Shown one piece after another: positions 5,566-11,000 of a stretch of DNA of 64,000 nt. Numbering within the stretch: the stretch's first letter is position 1; each line of letters opens with the position of its first letter. Location of the stretch: the IMG/VR virus record IMGVR_UViG_3300028393_000001, positions 59,963 to 123,962 of that record, one strand, 5' to 3'. Under the pieces are notes generated by a model. That model did no database searches. It was not told the origin of the DNA and saw nothing but the letters and a program-made list of their open reading frames with translations. A program made the position numbers and the translations under genes. Source of the stretch: a virus.

Positions 5566-5643
5566 TATAAAAATACACTGTCCTAGGCTGTGACCTAGTC
5601 CATCAGAAGTCCTCAGAGACAGAAGCAGTGTGTTTCTATATGG
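5563..5643 (+). repeat. 18-bp helix joining tRNA-Lys and tRNA-Met/Ile(CAT)
   Basis: 5563-5580 pairs with 5626-5643: 16 Watson-Crick pairs, one G-U and one A-C. The arms begin at the CCA of tRNA-Lys and end on the GG of the next tRNA. Inside is a hairpin CTAGG-CTGTGA-CCTAG and an unpaired A/G-rich part. Confidence 0.92.
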
Positions 5644-5716
5644 TAATGTAGGACAATGGTAGTCCACCTCCTTCATACGGAGAATGCTAGTGGTTCGAGT
5701 CCACTCATTACCACCA
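5642..5716 (+). tRNA. tRNA with anticodon CAT (Met or lysidine-modified Ile)
   Basis: 75 nt. Acceptor GGTAATG pairs with CATTACC, anticodon loop TTCATAC, T-arm AGTGGTTCGAGTCCACT, encoded ACCA. One of three CAT tRNAs here. Its loop differs from the usual CTCATAA of Met tRNAs, so it could be the AUA-reading Ile tRNA. Confidence 0.88.
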
Positions 5717-5722
5717 AGTTAT

Positions 5723-5795
5723 GTGTGAGAGCCAGATTAGTGATGGTGCTGATGTATTTCAGTGAAAGAGTGAGCGAACCCACTTCCACACACCA
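5723..5795 (+). other. tRNA-like degenerate element ending in CCA
   Basis: GTGTGAG at 5723 can pair with TCCACAC before an ACCA end at 5795. A D-like arm, a hairpin CTGA-TGTATT-TCAG and a T-like arm GAGTG-AGCGAACC-CACTT follow the tRNA order. The anticodon loop has 6 and the T-loop 8 bases, and the D-loop lacks GG. It is either a decayed tRNA or an unusual tRNA-like RNA. Confidence 0.4.
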
Positions 5796-5798
5796 AGT

Positions 5799-6019
5799 TT
5801 TGTTAAAGTGTTAGCAAGAGAAATCACGCTGATTAGTATTCTTCGAAGGTACTAATCAGTAGAAAGTTGCGGGTTCGATTCCCGACTTATCGCCGTTTAC
5901 GGTGGAGGTATACAGGGGCGTATCAACTGGATGAATCCCAAGTAACGTACCGAGACCTTGCCGGCCTTGTATAATAAGGTGAATGGTTCCGATAATATGG
6001 GTGGAACTACTTTAACAAA
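5799..6019 (+). ncRNA. Candidate structured RNA with tRNA T-arm, ends closed by 11-bp helix
   Basis: 5799-5809 is the exact reverse complement of 6009-6019. Inside lie a 10-bp perfect hairpin (5829-5838 with 5850-5859), a canonical T-arm CGGG-TTCGATT-CCCG (5870-5884) followed by TTATCG, hairpins near 5965-5979 (CCTT-GTATAAT-AAGG) and 5984-6005, and CGATAA at 5990 that could pair with TTATCG. No coding frame of note. The order 3' half before 5' half resembles the permuted tmRNA in this genome. Alternative: several unrelated hairpins plus a tRNA fragment. Confidence 0.5.
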
Positions 6020-6027
6020 TTAAATAC

Positions 6028-6101
6028 TGGGGGATAGTTAAACGGTATAACCGCGGATTTTGATTCCGCTATCCTAGGTTCGATTCCTAGTCCCTCTGCC
6101 A
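6028..6101 (+). tRNA. tRNA-Gln(TTG)
   Basis: 74 nt. Acceptor TGGGGGA faces TCCCTCT with an open first pair, as is usual for tRNA-Gln. Anticodon loop TTTTGAT, T-arm CTAGGTTCGATTCCTAG, encoded GCCA. Confidence 0.93.
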
Positions 6102-6104
6102 CCT

Positions 6105-6199
6105 AAGTGTTTAGGCGTGGCCATGTTGTAACGGTTAGCAACAGAGATTGTGATTCTCTTAGTCTGGGTTCGATTCCCAGTGGTCACCCCTAAACACTT
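6105..6199 (+). repeat. 11-bp inverted repeat flanking tRNA-His
   Basis: AAGTGTTTAGG (6105-6115) is the exact reverse complement of 6189-6199. It lies directly outside the tRNA-His acceptor stem and would extend it to a helix of about 18 bp, occupying nearly all of the spacer to both neighbouring tRNAs. Confidence 0.93.
6117..6188 (+). tRNA. tRNA-His(GTG)
   Basis: Acceptor GTGGCCA pairs with TGGTCAC, discriminator C at 6188 (typical of His), anticodon loop in AGAGA-TTGTGAT-TCTCT, T-arm CTGGGTTCGATTCCCAG. CCA is not encoded (CCT follows), unlike the other tRNAs here. The base at -1 is C, so G-1 would have to be added. Confidence 0.92.
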
Positions 6200-6200
6200 T

Positions 6201-6275
6201 CGGTCTTTAGTAAAATGGATATTACACAACGCTACGAACGTTGGAGTGGGAGTTCGATTCTCTCAGGATCGACCA
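6201..6275 (+). tRNA. tRNA-Arg(ACG)
   Basis: 75 nt. Acceptor CGGTCTT pairs with AGGATCG, anticodon arm CAACG-CTACGAA-CGTTG, T-arm GGGAGTTCGATTCTCT, encoded ACCA. The A34 would need deamination by host TadA. Confidence 0.94.
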
Positions 6276-6281
6276 ATTAAT

Positions 6282-6355
6282 GCGGAGTTAGTTTAATGGT
6301 AAAACAGCAGATTTCCAATCTTCGGTCAAGGGTTCGATTCCCTTACCCCGCTCCA
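6282..6355 (+). tRNA. tRNA-Gly(TCC)
   Basis: 74 nt. Acceptor GCGGAGT pairs with ACCCCGC (one mismatch), anticodon loop TTTCCAA, T-arm AAGGGTTCGATTCCCTT, encoded TCCA. Confidence 0.95.
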
Positions 6356-6367
6356 GTCTAAAATACT

Positions 6368-6538
6368 ATGCTTAGTAAAAAAGAATTTCACGGCGACCAG
6401 TTCTATGCTTGGGCCGCCCAACAATATGAAGCTGCCCGAGTTTACTTAAAGAATTGTGGTAGACCCAAAGATGAATATGATCGTTGGCTTATTGAACAGG
6501 CCAAATTTGACGCAGTTCTCTTCAAAAGATTTATTTAA
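6368..6538 (+). CDS. Hypothetical 56-residue protein
   Basis: ATG at 6368, stop TAA at 6536-6538, between tRNA-Gly and tRNA-Val. The product, MLSKKEFHGDQFYAWAAQQY onward, is charged and probably helical. No family recognised and no strong ribosome binding site, so support is moderate. Confidence 0.5.
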   Translation: MLSKKEFHGDQFYAWAAQQYEAARVYLKNCGRPKDEYDRWLIEQAKFDAVLFKRFI

Positions 6539-6539
6539 T

Positions 6540-6614
6540 GCATCCTTAGCTCAGGGGTAGAGCGTCTCTTTTACACGGAGAGGGTCCGCGGTTCGAAACC
6601 GTGAGGATGTACCA
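6540..6614 (+). tRNA. tRNA-Val(TAC)
   Basis: 75 nt. Acceptor GCATCCT pairs with AGGATGT, D-arm TAGCTCAGGGGTAGAGC, anticodon loop TTTACAC, T-arm GCGGTTCGAAACCGT, encoded ACCA. Confidence 0.96.
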
Positions 6615-6616
6615 AC

Positions 6617-6692
6617 GCAACTTTAGCTGATGTGGTCATAGCGCTGGTCTGAAGAACCAGTGAACTAGGTTCGATTCCTAGAGGTTGCACCA
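6617..6692 (+). tRNA. tRNA-Phe(GAA)
   Basis: 76 nt. Acceptor GCAACTT pairs with AGGTTGC, anticodon arm CTGGT-CTGAAGA-ACCAG, T-arm CTAGGTTCGATTCCTAG, encoded ACCA. Confidence 0.96.
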
Positions 6693-6697
6693 GATAT

Positions 6698-6775
6698 ATA
6701 TAGGCGTGCGCTGAACGGCGAGGCAGTGGATTGCAAATCCTCATAATGCAGGTTCGAGTCCTGTCGCCTATTCCA
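6698..6775 (+). tRNA. tRNA-Cys(GCA)
   Basis: Acceptor ATAGGCG pairs perfectly with CGCCTAT, anticodon arm GGA-TTGCAAA-TCC, T-arm GCAGGTTCGAGTCCTGT, encoded TCCA. The next tRNA starts at the very next base. Confidence 0.92.
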
Positions 6776-6850
6776 GGTCTTAAAGTGTTCATGGACGCAC
6801 ACAACACTGTCACTGTTGAAGAAGGGGATCGTTACCCCTTGAGACCGCCA
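6776..6850 (+). tRNA. tRNA-Asp(GTC)
   Basis: 75 nt. Acceptor GGTCTTA pairs with TGAGACC, anticodon arm CAACA-CTGTCAC-TGTTG, T-arm AGGGG-ATCGTTA-CCCCT (loop without TTC), discriminator G and encoded CCA. Confidence 0.9.
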
Positions 6851-6856
6851 AATTTT

Positions 6857-6922
6857 TGCAATGCTCATTATGAGATTGCACCTGGGCATGTTGCCCAAAA
6901 GTTCTTGCTTATAAAAGGAGAA
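6857..6922 (+). promoter_or_regulatory. ROSE-like RNA thermometer in the hsp20 leader
   Basis: Three hairpins precede the hsp20 start: 6857-6880 (TGCAAT...ATTGCA with inner CTCAT/ATGAG), 6884-6896 (GGGCA-TGT-TGCCC), and 6902-6922. In the last, TTCTTGCTT pairs with AAGGAGAA containing the Shine-Dalgarno, with G6907 of the TTGCT box left bulged. This is the layout of ROSE elements, which melt on heating to free the ribosome binding site of small heat-shock genes. Confidence 0.72.
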
Positions 6923-6925
6923 AAT

Positions 6926-7348
6926 ATGACAGAACTAACCGTGGGTCAAGTAAACTTTGGATCCAACCTCAATCGTGCTTTAATTGGTTTTGACCAACTA
7001 TTCAATAACTTAGAATATGTACAAACTACAAATTATCCACCGTACAACGTAATCAAATCTGATGAAGATAATTATATCATTGAAGTGGCTGTAGCTGGTT
7101 TCAAGAAACCGGAAATTAAAGTAGAAATTGACAATAATAAACTATCAGTAAAAGGTTCTAAAGAGAAAGAGGATACAAAAACGCAGTATCTTCACCATGC
7201 ACTTAGTGCTAGAAACTTTAATCATCAGTTTACTATTGCAGAAAATATGGTGATTAAGTCAGCCACTTTGGAAGATGGAATACTTCAAGTATTAATTAAA
7301 CGTATTGTTCCAGAATCCAAAAAAGTACGTACAATAGATATTCTATAA
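6926..7348 (+). CDS. hsp20: Small heat-shock protein (Hsp20 / alpha-crystallin family)
   Basis: 140 residues. The ATG at 6926 follows AAAAGGAGAAAAT, a strong ribosome binding site; a longer frame from 6731 would run through tRNAs. Residues about 37-130 form an alpha-crystallin domain (NVIKSDEDNYIIEVAVAGFK; LSVKGSKEKED; ATLEDGILQVLIKRIVPE), with the conserved A/G-x-L-x-x-G-x-L motif as ATLEDGIL-V. It lacks only the terminal I-x-I style tail, ending instead in RTIDIL. Small heat-shock proteins hold unfolding proteins for refolding; phage members are known in cyanophages. Regulation is probably by the thermometer just upstream, and an intrinsic terminator follows at 7363. Confidence 0.93.
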   Translation: MTELTVGQVNFGSNLNRALIGFDQLFNNLEYVQTTNYPPYNVIKSDEDNYIIEVAVAGFKKPEIKVEIDNNKLSVKGSKEKEDTKTQYLHHALSARNFNHQFTIAENMVIKSATLEDGILQVLIKRIVPESKKVRTIDIL

Positions 7349-7362
7349 TCGTAATCTTAATA

Positions 7363-7395
7363 AGAGGACTAAAGACAACTTTAGTCCTCTTTTTA
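7363..7395 (+). terminator. Intrinsic terminator after hsp20
   Basis: 12-bp perfect stem AGAGGACTAAAG / CTTTAGTCCTCT with loop ACAA followed by TTTTT. Confidence 0.95.
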
Positions 7396-7412
7396 GTTTA
7401 AAAATTATATAC

Positions 7413-7441
7413 TTGAAATACTATTCAAATTTTGATATAAT
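7413..7441 (+). promoter_or_regulatory. Sigma70-type promoter
   Basis: TTGAAA, 17-bp spacer, TATAAT (7436-7441), 24 bp before the ATG at 7466. Confidence 0.88.
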
Positions 7442-7465
7442 TATATCTTACAAACACATTATATT

Positions 7466-7897
7466 ATGAAAAACCCTATGTTTCCCTTTCCAATGATTAC
7501 AGTCAAAAATGCTCGTGACGATGGCACTAATGTACAGGATGTTATTAACCATATTAAATTAGCTGAGGATAATCTTCGTAAAGAGATGTTGCTTAAAGCT
7601 AAACTTTGTGGTGTTGGTATTGTACATATTAAAAGTGCAGAAGGCGAGTGGCGTAAAGGCGGTATGACAGTTGCCTTTAAAAAGTCTAATCAATATAAGT
7701 ATGGCCGTATGGTAGAAGTAGCCGTGGCTGTTTGTAGCCCAGAAGATACTTTTAGCCGTAAAATCGGTACTCAAATGGCCCTAGAAAAATTCTTCTCACA
7801 AAAAGTAATTGAGTTGCCCTTGTTAGAATTTTATGGTCAGGAAGATATTAACATGGCAGTTAAAAAAGCATTTACAGCTATGTGGCACGCGATATAA
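7466..7897 (+). CDS. Hypothetical 143-residue protein
   Basis: First gene behind a near-consensus promoter. Product MKNPMFPFPMITVKNARDDG onward is a mixed alpha/beta protein with no signal peptide or membrane segment. No Shine-Dalgarno is visible in the roughly 20-nt leader (ACAAACACATTATATT). I do not recognise a family. tRNA-Leu and tRNA-Met follow within 5 bases. Confidence 0.75.
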   Translation: MKNPMFPFPMITVKNARDDGTNVQDVINHIKLAEDNLRKEMLLKAKLCGVGIVHIKSAEGEWRKGGMTVAFKKSNQYKYGRMVEVAVAVCSPEDTFSRKIGTQMALEKFFSQKVIELPLLEFYGQEDINMAVKKAFTAMWHAI

Positions 7898-7902
7898 TTA
7901 AT

Positions 7903-7985
7903 GCGGGTGTGGTGGAATGGTAGACACAGGAGACTTAAAATCTCCCGCTTTATGCGTGCTGGTTCGACTCCAGTCACCCGTACCA
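7903..7985 (+). tRNA. tRNA-Leu(TAA)
   Basis: 83 nt, class II with variable arm. Acceptor GCGGGTG pairs with CACCCGT, anticodon arm GGAGA-CTTAAAA-TCTCC, T-arm CTGGTTCGACTCCAG, encoded ACCA. Confidence 0.95.
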
Positions 7986-7990
7986 AAATC

Positions 7991-8065
7991 TCCTGTCTAG
8001 CATAATGGTAGTGCCGCGAACTCATAATTCGTACAGTCTGGGTTCGACTCCCGGGGCAGGAACCA
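7991..8065 (+). tRNA. tRNA-Met(CAT), probably elongator
   Basis: 75 nt. Acceptor TCCTGTC pairs with GGCAGGA, anticodon arm GCGAA-CTCATAA-TTCGT, T-arm CTGGGTTCGACTCCCGG, encoded ACCA. Fully paired acceptor start, so not an initiator. Confidence 0.92.
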
Positions 8066-8095
8066 AATTTTGTAATCTTAATAAGGAAAATCTAA

Positions 8096-8488
8096 GTGGC
8101 AATTAAACGTGGTAAATCAGCAGAAAGTCATTTTGCATCATATAAAACTTCAAAGCGTTGGGAATCTAATCGCAGGAAGAAGCTAGAACGTCAACTTAAA
8201 CTACAGCCTAACAATGAGCAAGTAAAGAAAGCCTTCTCTAATATTCATTACAGACGTAAAACTCCTGTAGTACGTGAATGGAGTGCCACTACGATTAGAA
8301 TGGCTAAAATAGTTAAACTATTTACAGGTAGGTTTGATCGAGATATTTTAAGCTCAAATAAAGATACAGCATCCTTAGCTATTCAGAAATCAGCATCTAG
8401 ACCAGAGCAACAAAAAAGTAAAATCCAGATTGCAGACAAAAACTTCTTCTCCATTGGTGCTCGCCTAAGTAGTGGCTCGCTTGCATGA
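8096..8488 (+). CDS. Basic protein of unknown function, GTG start
   Basis: 130 residues, starting at GTG 8096 behind AAGGAAAATCTAA, which fits a ribosome binding site. The N-terminal half is strongly basic (MAIKRGKSAESHFASYKTSK; WESNRRKKLERQL), suggesting RNA or DNA binding. No known domain is recognised. It overlaps the next gene by 4 bases (ATGA). Confidence 0.7.
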   Translation: MAIKRGKSAESHFASYKTSKRWESNRRKKLERQLKLQPNNEQVKKAFSNIHYRRKTPVVREWSATTIRMAKIVKLFTGRFDRDILSSNKDTASLAIQKSASRPEQQKSKIQIADKNFFSIGARLSSGSLA

Positions 8489-8736
8489 GTTTTATTGACT
8501 GGTATTTACTATTCAGTTTAACAACAGCAGTATGTGCAGTATGGGAACTACTAGTTCCTGTAATGAATACAGAAAAAGAAGAAATGGGTAAGATTGACGC
8601 AGAAAAACTAATATATATAGTGTTTTTTATAATGTCAATTATATTAGCTCCTTTAGTATTTCTTAGTTGTATAATCCCCTCTATGAGCGATAGATTTAGA
8701 AGTTCGTTACATAGTGGGCTTTTTCCCAAAGAATAA
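8485..8736 (+). CDS. Small membrane protein with two transmembrane segments
   Basis: 83 residues. Two hydrophobic stretches (WYLLFSLTTAVCAVWELLV and LIYIVFFIMSIILAPLVFLS) separated by a charged linker (MNTEKEEMGKIDAEK) predict an integral inner-membrane protein with both segments crossing. Starts in an ATGA overlap with the preceding gene. Function unknown. Confidence 0.72.
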   Translation: MSFIDWYLLFSLTTAVCAVWELLVPVMNTEKEEMGKIDAEKLIYIVFFIMSIILAPLVFLSCIIPSMSDRFRSSLHSGLFPKE

Positions 8737-8747
8737 AAAATTTGCAG

Positions 8748-8776
8748 TTGCACTGTAATGCTTAAACAGGTATAAT
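8748..8776 (+). promoter_or_regulatory. Sigma70-type promoter
   Basis: TTGCAC, 17-bp spacer, TATAAT (8771-8776), 28 bp before the ATG at 8805. Confidence 0.85.
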
Positions 8777-8804
8777 ATATACTTAAACAGCCCAATAAAC
8801 AACT

Positions 8805-9080
8805 ATGAAAACACTAACATTTAAATACGCAAAAGCAGATGGTTCAGTTTCTTATCGCTCACTTCTAGTGATGGTATCCCCTAATACTATGTATGAGGGC
8901 CTGGATATTTCAGAACTAGAGTCAGCAGACCAAGCTGAATTTGAGTCCCTAATGAGTTCAGCGTACAATAATTATATTAATGAAATTAATACTCTAAAAG
9001 AAGAGTTTGACATTAAGCACAGTTATCGTCGTTTTGACCCCAAGAAAATGACTGAGATCAATGAATTGGAAAAAGTATAA
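8805..9080 (+). CDS. Hypothetical 91-residue protein
   Basis: Behind its own promoter. Product MKTLTFKYAKADGSVSYRSL onward begins with a beta-hairpin-like stretch and continues as an acidic helix (ELESADQAEFESLMSSAYNN). The start resembles small WYL-like or SH3-like beta domains, but this is weak. tRNA-Thr begins two bases after its stop. Confidence 0.7.
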   Translation: MKTLTFKYAKADGSVSYRSLLVMVSPNTMYEGLDISELESADQAEFESLMSSAYNNYINEINTLKEEFDIKHSYRRFDPKKMTEINELEKV

Positions 9081-9081
9081 C

Positions 9082-9156
9082 GCCGGATTAGCATAGTGGT
9101 AGTGCTCCCGCCTTGTAAGCGGGAGGTCGTTAGTTCGATTCTAACATCCGGCACCA
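9082..9156 (+). tRNA. tRNA-Thr(TGT)
   Basis: 75 nt. Acceptor GCCGGAT pairs with ATCCGGC, anticodon arm CCGC-CTTGTAA-GCGG, T-arm GTTAGTTCGATTCTAAC, encoded ACCA. Last tRNA of the bank in this window. Confidence 0.96.
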
Positions 9157-9170
9157 CATATGTAGTAATT

Positions 9171-9440
9171 ATGGAACAAAAACGTAATCCTAGAAAATTT
9201 AGACTTTGGGATAGTAATGCACTACACGAAAATTTACAAGTATGTATACAGTATCAAACTGCAATTGAAGAAGCAGTAAAGCAGTCAACAATTGATGATA
9301 CTCCAGTATTAAATTCAACTATACCTACAAACTCACTATATGACATTGTTACTTGTTATATAGCAATGTATGAAAAAATATTAGCTGAAGATTTACTTCA
9401 GACTAATGGCACTCCCGTAAACAGAAACCAAATCCACTAA
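9171..9440 (+). CDS. Hypothetical 89-residue protein
   Basis: ATG at 9171 chosen; the longer frame from 9096 would lie inside tRNA-Thr. Product MEQKRNPRKFRLWDSNALHE onward, mostly helical, with no recognised domain. A downstream gene follows after 12 bases with AAGGAAA before its start. Confidence 0.6.
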   Translation: MEQKRNPRKFRLWDSNALHENLQVCIQYQTAIEEAVKQSTIDDTPVLNSTIPTNSLYDIVTCYIAMYEKILAEDLLQTNGTPVNRNQIH

Positions 9441-9452
9441 GGAAATTTAAAA

Positions 9453-9806
9453 ATGGCATGGACAGAAGAACAAAAACAGTCAGTTATCGAAGCATATAAA
9501 GCAGGTGACCCGACCCCCGAAAACTCAACAGAGTTGATTAAAGAAATTGCAGAAGAAATGGAACAGAGTGCAAACGGTGTTCGTATGATTCTAGTACAGG
9601 CAGGTGTATATGTGAAGAAAGAAGCTTCTACATCTATTGCCAAAGGCGGTACTTCTAAGTCTACAGGTACTCCTCGTGTTTCTAAGGACTCACAGATTGC
9701 AGAGTTGCGTGCTCTCATTGAAGCTAAAGGCGCTGAAGTGGATGACGAGATTCTTACAAAGCTGACTGGCAAAGCCGCAGCTTACTTCGCCAAAGTAATG
9801 GCGTAA
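9453..9806 (+). CDS. HTH-type DNA-binding protein, related to the gene at 13129
   Basis: 117 residues. Residues 1-50 (MAWTEEQKQSVIEAYKAGDP; ELIKEIAEEMEQSANGVRMI) show a SANT/Myb-like or GcrA-like three-helix pattern: W-T-x-E at the start, then a helix-turn-helix that ends S-A-N-G-V-R. A Ser/Thr-rich linker and a second helical part follow. The gene at 13129 carries several repeats of the same pattern (W-S-D-E...S-V-x-x-K). Likely a phage transcription regulator or DNA-binding protein; target unknown. A terminator follows directly. Confidence 0.72.
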   Translation: MAWTEEQKQSVIEAYKAGDPTPENSTELIKEIAEEMEQSANGVRMILVQAGVYVKKEASTSIAKGGTSKSTGTPRVSKDSQIAELRALIEAKGAEVDDEILTKLTGKAAAYFAKVMA

Positions 9807-9808
9807 TT

Positions 9809-9835
9809 AATGGCAGCTTAGGCTGCCATTTTTAT
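9809..9835 (+). terminator. Intrinsic terminator
   Basis: Stem AATGGCAGC / GCTGCCATT with loop TTAG followed by TTTATTT, three bases after the stop of the HTH gene. Confidence 0.93.
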
Positions 9836-9845
9836 TTATACAATT

Positions 9846-10118
9846 ATGTTTATAGTATATTCAAAAGAAAACTGCCCCTACTGTGTGCAGTCTAAAGCCC
9901 TACTCAAGTCTAAGGGACTAGAGTACATAGAACTAATGCTAGACTTGGGCCAGTCCCACAAACCTGATACTGAGTATGTATTCTTACATGATTTAGAAAA
10001 AATATTACCAGGTGTGCAATCAGTGCCTCAAATCTTTGAACGTCTTGATGGAGCAGCTCCTGCAACTCAACACATTGGCGGTTTCAAAGAGTTAAAGGAA
10101 TACCTCAATAAATCTTAA
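9846..10118 (+). CDS. Glutaredoxin
   Basis: 90 residues with the redox motif C-P-Y-C at positions 10-13 (MFIVYSKENCPYCVQSKALL), the conserved cis-proline in VQSVPQIF, and the glutathione-binding HIGGFKEL near the end. The fold and length fit classical glutaredoxins. It probably supplies electrons to the phage ribonucleotide reductase at 26663, as phage glutaredoxins such as T4 NrdC do. It lies directly after a terminator. Confidence 0.93.
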   Translation: MFIVYSKENCPYCVQSKALLKSKGLEYIELMLDLGQSHKPDTEYVFLHDLEKILPGVQSVPQIFERLDGAAPATQHIGGFKELKEYLNKS

Positions 10119-10119
10119 C

Positions 10120-10148
10120 TTGTAATTTTTGCCTTAAAGTGTTATAAT
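10120..10148 (+). promoter_or_regulatory. Sigma70-type promoter
   Basis: TTGTAA, 17-bp spacer, TATAAT (10143-10148), 21 bp before the ATG at 10169. Confidence 0.85.
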
Positions 10149-10168
10149 TATTCTTTAACGGAGATAAT

Positions 10169-10327
10169 ATGAAACAGCCCGACCCTAAATTGCATATGCT
10201 TATTAGTTTTGCTAAAAGTGCGTGTCGCATTATTGCGGCAGTACTACTAGCTGTTGGTGTATTTAAGTCGGCTGGTTTAATGTTCTTGATTGCAGAAGCG
10301 CTAGGAATTGTAGAGGAGTTAGTATAA
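10169..10327 (+). CDS. Small membrane peptide
   Basis: 52 residues, MKQPDPKLHMLISFAKSACR onward, with one long hydrophobic stretch (IIAAVLLAVGVFKSAGLMFL) that can span the membrane. Preceded by a promoter and by ACGGAGATAAT, a clear ribosome binding site. Its TAA overlaps the ATG of the next gene (TAATG). Function unknown. Confidence 0.65.
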   Translation: MKQPDPKLHMLISFAKSACRIIAAVLLAVGVFKSAGLMFLIAEALGIVEELV

Positions 10328-10932
10328 TGGCAAGAGCAGCTAAAGAAAACGAACTGTTAACAGACGCTAACATCGAGCGAGTTATTGCAGGATTTGAGTC
10401 AACACCTAAGATGACTAAAAAAGATGCGTGTGCCATTTTAGGCATCGCATACAATACAACTCGCCTGGATTCCCTAGTTGAAAAATATTTGGAAAAGAAG
10501 GCACGAGATGCTCAACGTCGAGCAAACCTTCGCGGTAAGCCTGCAACTCAAGACGAAGTAGTATATGTAATTCAGGAATACCTAGAGGGTGCTACAATTG
10601 ATGCCATTAGCAAGGCTACCTATCGCGGTAGTAACTTTGTTAAACATATACTAGAGAAGTACGAGGTACCTATTCGACAAACCTCTCACGACTATTTCAA
10701 ACCTGAACTTATTCCAGACGGAGCTACGCGTGACCGCTTCCAGGTTGGAGAAGTCGTCTACTCGGCTAGGTATGACTCTGTGGCACGCATCGACGCAGAG
10801 CAACATGACCATCGGCACGGATGGATTTATCGAGTTTGGCTACTCTCTGAAAAGTGGAAACAGTCAGCGTATCAAGAGGCTTGTGAGTTAGCCTCCTTAG
10901 AACACTTACGAACAGCAGGAGTACGAGTATGA
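10327..10932 (+). CDS. Putative HTH protein of unknown role
   Basis: 201 residues. The N-terminal half has two helix-turn-helix-like stretches (KMTKKDACAILGIAYNTTRL and ATIDAISKATYRGSNFVKHI), followed by a beta-rich C-terminal part (FQVGEVVYSARYDSVARIDA; GWIYRVWLLSEKW). This layout fits a phage DNA-binding protein; similar proteins occur in T5-like phages next to replication genes, but I cannot name it. Coupled to its neighbours by TAATG upstream and ATGA downstream. Confidence 0.68.
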   Translation: MARAAKENELLTDANIERVIAGFESTPKMTKKDACAILGIAYNTTRLDSLVEKYLEKKARDAQRRANLRGKPATQDEVVYVIQEYLEGATIDAISKATYRGSNFVKHILEKYEVPIRQTSHDYFKPELIPDGATRDRFQVGEVVYSARYDSVARIDAEQHDHRHGWIYRVWLLSEKWKQSAYQEACELASLEHLRTAGVRV

Positions 10933-11000
10933 AAGCACTTTGGGATAAGTTTAATAAGTGGTGTGAAAAATACTTTAAAGCTAATAAGGAGTATCAATGA
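10929..11000 (+). CDS. Hypothetical 23-residue peptide
   Basis: ATGA overlap with the preceding stop and another ATGA overlap with the next start frame this tiny gene (MKALWDKFNKWCEKYFKANK plus three residues). Amphipathic helix. The double coupling is the only support. Confidence 0.45.
   Translation: MKALWDKFNKWCEKYFKANKEYQ

Noticed and set aside
5799-6019. Group I intron in a tRNA
   Set aside because: No recognisable P, Q, R or S core elements, and no flanking tRNA halves in the normal order.
6571-6898. Minus-strand and plus-strand open frames through the tRNA bank (for example 3338-3625, 3876-4133 and 6571-6898)
   Set aside because: They cover tRNA or tmRNA genes in antisense and read as tRNA complements (RTRTC...), not as proteins.
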